Below are positions 41,184 through 43,606 of a stretch of DNA of 43,606 bases, piece by piece (position 1 is the first letter of the stretch; the number at the start of each line of letters is the position of its first letter). The notes beneath the pieces are model-generated. The model worked only from the letters and a program-made list of their open reading frames with translations. It ran no database searches and was not told the origin of the DNA. Origin of the DNA: Bacteroidales bacterium (GTDB lineage: Bacteria; Bacteroidota; Bacteroidia; Bacteroidales; UBA3824); NCBI GenBank assembly GCA_024401025.1, contig JAKSLV010000011.1, positions 1-43,606 of the forward strand, given 5' to 3'. The position numbers and the translations under genes are program-made.

Positions 41184-41494
41184 AACTCATCCGGCCAGAG
41201 CAACTTTCTCAAAGTAGCTTCCCTCGCCTGGATGGAGTCTCTTATGGCTTGCAGACTGTCCCGCTCCCGGGTTCTCTCGGTTCTCGGGTTCTGAGGATCG
41301 CGCACTCTCACGCTGTCGAGCAGAGCAAGATCGTGCGAGAACTCATGCCCGGTGTAGCCTCCTTCCTTGTATGTCACTGTGTGGCTCTCGGTGTGGTCCG
41401 GGCTGTCGTAGATAGTTACTCTTTTTACTTCCTGAGCGGAGACCTCGGCGCTGATGAGCGCCAACAATCCGCATAAAACTAAATTTTTAATCAT
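41180..41494 (-). CDS. Opposite-strand exported small protein inside the rightward arm
   Basis: 104 residues from the ATG at 41494. A Sec signal peptide is clear (MIKNLVLCGLLALISAEVSA then Q). The mature part is hydrophilic with an Arg/Glu-rich C-terminal helix (RTERTRERDSLQAIRDSIQA). Its start codon overlaps the start codon of the plus-strand spike gene in the palindrome CATG, and its stop overlaps the hub stop by 4 bp, so it fills the gap exactly. Candidates are a lysogenic-conversion gene (moron) or a lysis accessory protein. Family not recognised. Confidence 0.65.
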   Translation of the reverse strand: MIKNLVLCGLLALISAEVSAQEVKRVTIYDSPDHTESHTVTYKEGGYTGHEFSHDLALLDSVRVRDPQNPRTERTRERDSLQAIRDSIQAREATLRKLLWPDEF

Positions 41495-42017
41495 GGGCAA
41501 AGGTGCTGAAATTAGACAAATGATACAGAATATCGCAGCCAGCAACAAGGGGCTCACCCTGATGGAGGCTGAGGTTTCTGCCGTTCAAGATACAACAATT
41601 AGCGCAAAAATCCAAGGTCTTGAACATAAAAATATCAGACTGGTGGCGGGCTTCTCAGGTGGGCTCGGCACATTGATCATAAAGCCAGCTGTCGGCAGCA
41701 AGGTACTTGTGGCAGACCTCAGCAACGGCAGACTCCGAGACTTGGTGGTTCTGCTTACCGAGCAGGCCGATACCATAGAGTTCAACGGCGGAGAACTGGG
41801 TGGCCTTGTTAATATCCAAGACCTCACCGATAAACTCAACGGCCTTGCAAAGACCGTTAACGACTTGGTAACGGCATTTAACAGCCACACTCATCTGGTG
41901 AGCACAACGGGAACCGCAGCCGCACAGTCGGGCACTGCACAGGCTGTGCAGTCTCAGGCTCAGCAGGCTGATACATTCTCCGCAGAGGATTACGAGGATA
42001 CAAAGATTATTCACTAA
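41493..42017 (+). CDS. Baseplate spike-type protein (Mu gp45-like)
   Basis: 174 residues from the ATG at 41493. An OB-fold-like N-terminal half (ISAKIQGLEHKNIRLVAGFS, GSKVLVADLSNGRLRDLVVL) is followed by a helical connector and a Ser/Thr/Gln-rich tail with SHTHLV, a short HxH motif typical of iron-binding spike tips. The place after the hub and before the gp25-like gene fits a tail spike that pierces the outer membrane. Confidence 0.75.
   Translation: MGKGAEIRQMIQNIAASNKGLTLMEAEVSAVQDTTISAKIQGLEHKNIRLVAGFSGGLGTLIIKPAVGSKVLVADLSNGRLRDLVVLLTEQADTIEFNGGELGGLVNIQDLTDKLNGLAKTVNDLVTAFNSHTHLVSTTGTAAAQSGTAQAVQSQAQQADTFSAEDYEDTKIIH
41857..41871. promoter_or_regulatory. TTAAC-N5-GTTAA palindrome, site 8 (one mismatch)
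   Basis: TTAACGACTTGGTAA within the spike coding region. Confidence 0.35.
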
Positions 42018-42032
42018 AACATACAAAAGTAA

Positions 42033-42332
42033 ATGAGAGGAATACAGATAAACAACGACACAGGCGACCTGATAGTAGTAGTAGATAAATACGGGCGCAA
42101 TACTCTCAAGGTGGGAGAGACTATGGAGCAGTGCCAGTCGCTGATACTCGCCGCCCATCCCGGAGAGTTCAAGGAGTTTCCCACTCTCGGCGTGGGTATC
42201 GAGGACTATGTAAACGACAACGATATCGCACAGCTGAAGCACTCCATCAGGGAGAACCTGAAGGCGGATGGTATGCTCCTGCACAGTCTTACTATCACAG
42301 GCAACAAAATGGATATTAATGCTACTTACTAA
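42033..42332 (+). CDS. GPW/gp25-like baseplate protein (Mu gp46-like)
   Basis: 99 residues with the gp25-like core: QCQSLILAAHPGEFKEFPTL then GVGIEDYVND, followed by a helix (HSIRENLKADG). These wedge proteins tie the sheath to the baseplate. The stop overlaps the next gene's start (TAATG). Confidence 0.87.
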   Translation: MRGIQINNDTGDLIVVVDKYGRNTLKVGETMEQCQSLILAAHPGEFKEFPTLGVGIEDYVNDNDIAQLKHSIRENLKADGMLLHSLTITGNKMDINATY

Positions 42333-42868
42333 TGAGAGAAATTATATATAATCTGATAGCCGGTGTCCTGAATGGTATTAAGGACAATAACGGCAAGGAA
42401 GTGATACGCCACGTAGATCTGTGGAACCAGCAGACGGCGGCACCTATGGAGGAACAGTCTTTTTATCTGCCTGCCGTGTTCATAGAGTTTGGCCAGGTGG
42501 ACTACACTACTCTAACAAGAGGAAGGCAGACAGCCAAGGTGGACGTTCTGCTGCATATCGTTACAAACTCGCGCACCAAGCGACTTGCCGAGGCTATGTG
42601 GGCCAACGAGGCGCTGTGTAATCTGATATGTGAGCGACTCTCGGGCAATACTGAGCAGATATGCTCTGGAATGATGCGCACTGCATCCACCACAGATACC
42701 GCCTCGGAGGAATGGATAGAAAATGTGGATACTTACCACATTACGGCGCACGACAATACAGCGGAGCGGGAGTGGCTGAGTACGGTGCTTGATACCGTGG
42801 AACTCACCACAGGCTTAGCTGGAGAGCCCCAGTCTGCTGAGACTCATCAGATAGTCTTAAATAATTGA
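42332..42868 (+). CDS. Tail terminator/completion-type protein (Mu gp37 position)
   Basis: 178 residues starting MREIIYNLIAGVLNGIKDNN. The pattern of an N-terminal helix, a central FYLPAVFIEFGQVDYTTLTR and a beta strand VDVLLHIVTNSRTKRLAEA fits small tail-completion proteins. It is the last gene of the rightward arm. Its 3' end overlaps the convergent small gene at 42804-43016 by 65 bp. Confidence 0.65.
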   Translation: MREIIYNLIAGVLNGIKDNNGKEVIRHVDLWNQQTAAPMEEQSFYLPAVFIEFGQVDYTTLTRGRQTAKVDVLLHIVTNSRTKRLAEAMWANEALCNLICERLSGNTEQICSGMMRTASTTDTASEEWIENVDTYHITAHDNTAEREWLSTVLDTVELTTGLAGEPQSAETHQIVLNN

Positions 42869-43016
42869 AGAATGTGCGAAGGCTGATGCCGAAGATGGGG
42901 AGAATCTTTGTGCGATATACCCAGAGTTTGCAGCGGTCCTGACGTCCTGGCTCGTAGTGCTGGTCAACTATCTGCTTCACCAGCTCTGCCCTTTTAATAG
43001 TTGATTTGTGTGCCAT
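42804..43016 (-). CDS. Small early-type phage protein
   Basis: 70 residues from the ATG at 43016, preceded by an AGGAGGT ribosome-binding site 6 bp upstream and a consensus promoter. It is basic, with a helical region (AHKSTIKRAELVKQIVDQHY) and a probable helix-turn-helix-like segment (ILPIFGISLRTFFNYLRL). It could be a regulator or a small DNA-binding protein. Family not recognised by me. Confidence 0.7.
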   Translation of the reverse strand: MAHKSTIKRAELVKQIVDQHYEPGRQDRCKLWVYRTKILPIFGISLRTFFNYLRLSDESQQTGALQLSLW

Positions 43017-43039
43017 GTTGTACCTCCTTTTGTTTGGCA

Positions 43040-43070
43040 CAAATATAAATACAATATCTGACAAAACAAA
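43040..43070 (-). promoter_or_regulatory. Promoter of the small early-type gene
   Basis: Minus strand: TTTG (43067-43070), 19 bp, TATATTTG (43040-43047). It is an exact consensus match 23 bp before the start codon. The -33 box follows directly after the T run of the terminator at 43071-43105. Confidence 0.75.
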
Positions 43071-43105
43071 AACACCCATTAACAATATGTTAACGGGTGT
43101 TTTTT
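43071..43105 (-). terminator. Terminator after the 123-residue gene
   Basis: AACACCC...GGGTGTT arms extended by TTAAC/GTTAA, with T runs on both sides; one A/C mismatch in the stem. It lies 39 bp past the stop of the gene at 43144-43515 on the minus strand. Confidence 0.8.
43079..43093. promoter_or_regulatory. TTAAC-N5-GTTAA palindrome, site 9 (perfect)
   Basis: TTAACAATATGTTAA in the terminator stem, about 10 bp upstream of the -33 box of the small early gene. Confidence 0.5.
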
Positions 43106-43143
43106 ATTCAATGTTTCCGAGGCATTGACGCGATGGAAAGGCC

Positions 43144-43515
43144 TTAGCAAGTTGCTATCCAGGAAGTGTGAAGAAGTGGATTGATGGGCTCAAATTCCAG
43201 CTTGGCGTCAGATCCGCCAAACTTTAAATAAATTATATTCCACTCGTCGTACTTCTCTATCTGCTCCACCTTCACTGGCTTGCAGCGTGGGTATGCCTCA
43301 TTCACCGTCTTGGCTATCTCAATAAGGTGCTCCCTGATCTCTTCTATCTGACTCTCTACCACCATAGTGCCTGCATAGTGTTGCTTGACTATGGCAAGCA
43401 TCGACTCGTCGGCCTTTTTGTGGGTAAGGTATCCGCCGTTCACCTTCACAGCGTAGGCTTGCTCTTTGCTGTAGCCCGAGGCTCTCTGTACCTGTATGTA
43501 GTTAGTCTGTGCCAT
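43144..43515 (-). CDS. Phage early-region protein, unknown
   Basis: 123 residues starting MAQTNYIQVQRASGYSKEQA. Mixed: a beta-type start, a central helix (SQIEEIREHLIEIAKTVNEA) and a C-terminal WNIIYLKFGGSDAKLEFE. No membrane segment. It is expressed leftward from the region to the right, and its start overlaps the end of the partial frame at 43502-43606. Not recognised; possibly part of the transposition or early accessory region. Confidence 0.6.
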   Translation of the reverse strand: MAQTNYIQVQRASGYSKEQAYAVKVNGGYLTHKKADESMLAIVKQHYAGTMVVESQIEEIREHLIEIAKTVNEAYPRCKPVKVEQIEKYDEWNIIYLKFGGSDAKLEFEPINPLLHTSWIATC

Positions 43516-43606
43516 TTTTTTTCGTTTTTTGGATTAATACTGTAGGTTTGTTGTCGGCCTGTGGCAGTCTGCTCCGCTGTGCTATCGTAAGGTGAAAACT
43601 TACGAA
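43502..43606 (-). CDS. Partial phage gene (C-terminus only)
   Basis: The minus-strand frame from the window edge is open for 34 residues (ending QKTKKNGTD) to a TAA at 43502-43504, overlapping the next start codon (a 14-base overlap). The overlap and composition suggest a coupled upstream early gene whose main part lies beyond the window. Confidence 0.45.
   Translation of the reverse strand, partial: FVSFHLTIAQRSRLPQADNKPTVLIQKTKKNGTD

Larger units (their letters stand above)
19365..43606. mobile_element. Mu-like DGR-bearing contractile-tail prophage (open at right edge)
   Basis: The left border is placed where the GxxExxY frame breaks. Virion genes with Mu-type families (DUF935 portal, MuF, gpG, gp27/gp28-like terminase, gp36-like DUF1320, gp25-like, DUF2586 sheath) run on two divergent arms from 37.13-37.27 kb. 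A diversity-generating retroelement lies in the leftward arm. Early-type small genes begin at 42.8 kb. No transposase, repressor, integrase or lysin was recognised; these may lie beyond base 43606. No TG/CA phage ends could be confirmed. Confidence 0.85.

Overview
The window looks like a Bacteroidales (Bacteroides/Prevotella-type) chromosome carrying most of a Mu-like prophage. Grounds: Bacteroidetes-type promoters (TTTG, 19-21 bp, TAnnTTTG), BspA-like surface proteins with 26-residue DUF285 repeats, a lipoprotein with an acidic stretch after its cysteine, and recognisable efp, comEC, metF and asnA genes. No rRNA, tRNA or CRISPR array was seen.

Host part (1 to about 19.36 kb). Two BspA-like genes share a near-identical 3' flank with a terminator and enclose a minus-strand MNT/HEPN pair. 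A signalling block follows: a protein with two TIR-like domains, an nSTAND1 ATPase with a membrane helix, coiled coil and beta-propeller-like C-terminus, and a membrane-anchored SpoIIE-type phosphatase. After efp come a second, GAF-linked SpoIIE phosphatase and, on the minus strand, metF, a HAMP-GAF-PAS-hemerythrin-like sensor, a small exported protein and comEC. asnA closes the host part. A GxxExxY-family reading frame right after asnA breaks off after about 17 codons, which I read as the prophage edge.

Prophage part (about 19.36 kb to the window end, still open). Two late arms diverge from 37.13-37.27 kb, each with a promoter. The leftward arm encodes protease/scaffold, capsid, a TM/coiled-coil protein, a DNA methylase-like protein, tail sheath, tube, a tail chaperone with a probable -1 frameshift, a LysM-like protein, baseplate proteins, a collar-type fibre, a diversity-generating retroelement (variable fibre protein, template repeat, reverse transcriptase), tape measure, portal, a MuF protein with a nuclease-toxin-like tail, and gpG. 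The rightward arm encodes small and large terminase, gp36-like, DUF6046-like, hub, spike, gp25-like and a completion-type protein. Small leftward genes begin the probable early region at the right edge. No transposase, repressor, integrase or endolysin was recognised inside the window. The set resembles DGR-bearing Mu-like phages known from Bacteroides (Hankyphage type); this is from memory, with no comparison run.

Most notable: (1) a textbook DGR in which all 14 template/variable differences fall on template adenines; (2) a palindrome TTAAC-N5-GTTAA scattered through the prophage (5 perfect and 4 one-mismatch copies) with no perfect copy in the host part, suggesting a dispersed operator; (3) an opposite-strand transcription unit of about 90 nt between gpG and MuF, with a consensus promoter and terminator, i.e. 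a candidate phage small RNA; (4) a MuF-toxin fusion and a 17-bp-arm inverted repeat at the portal/MuF junction.
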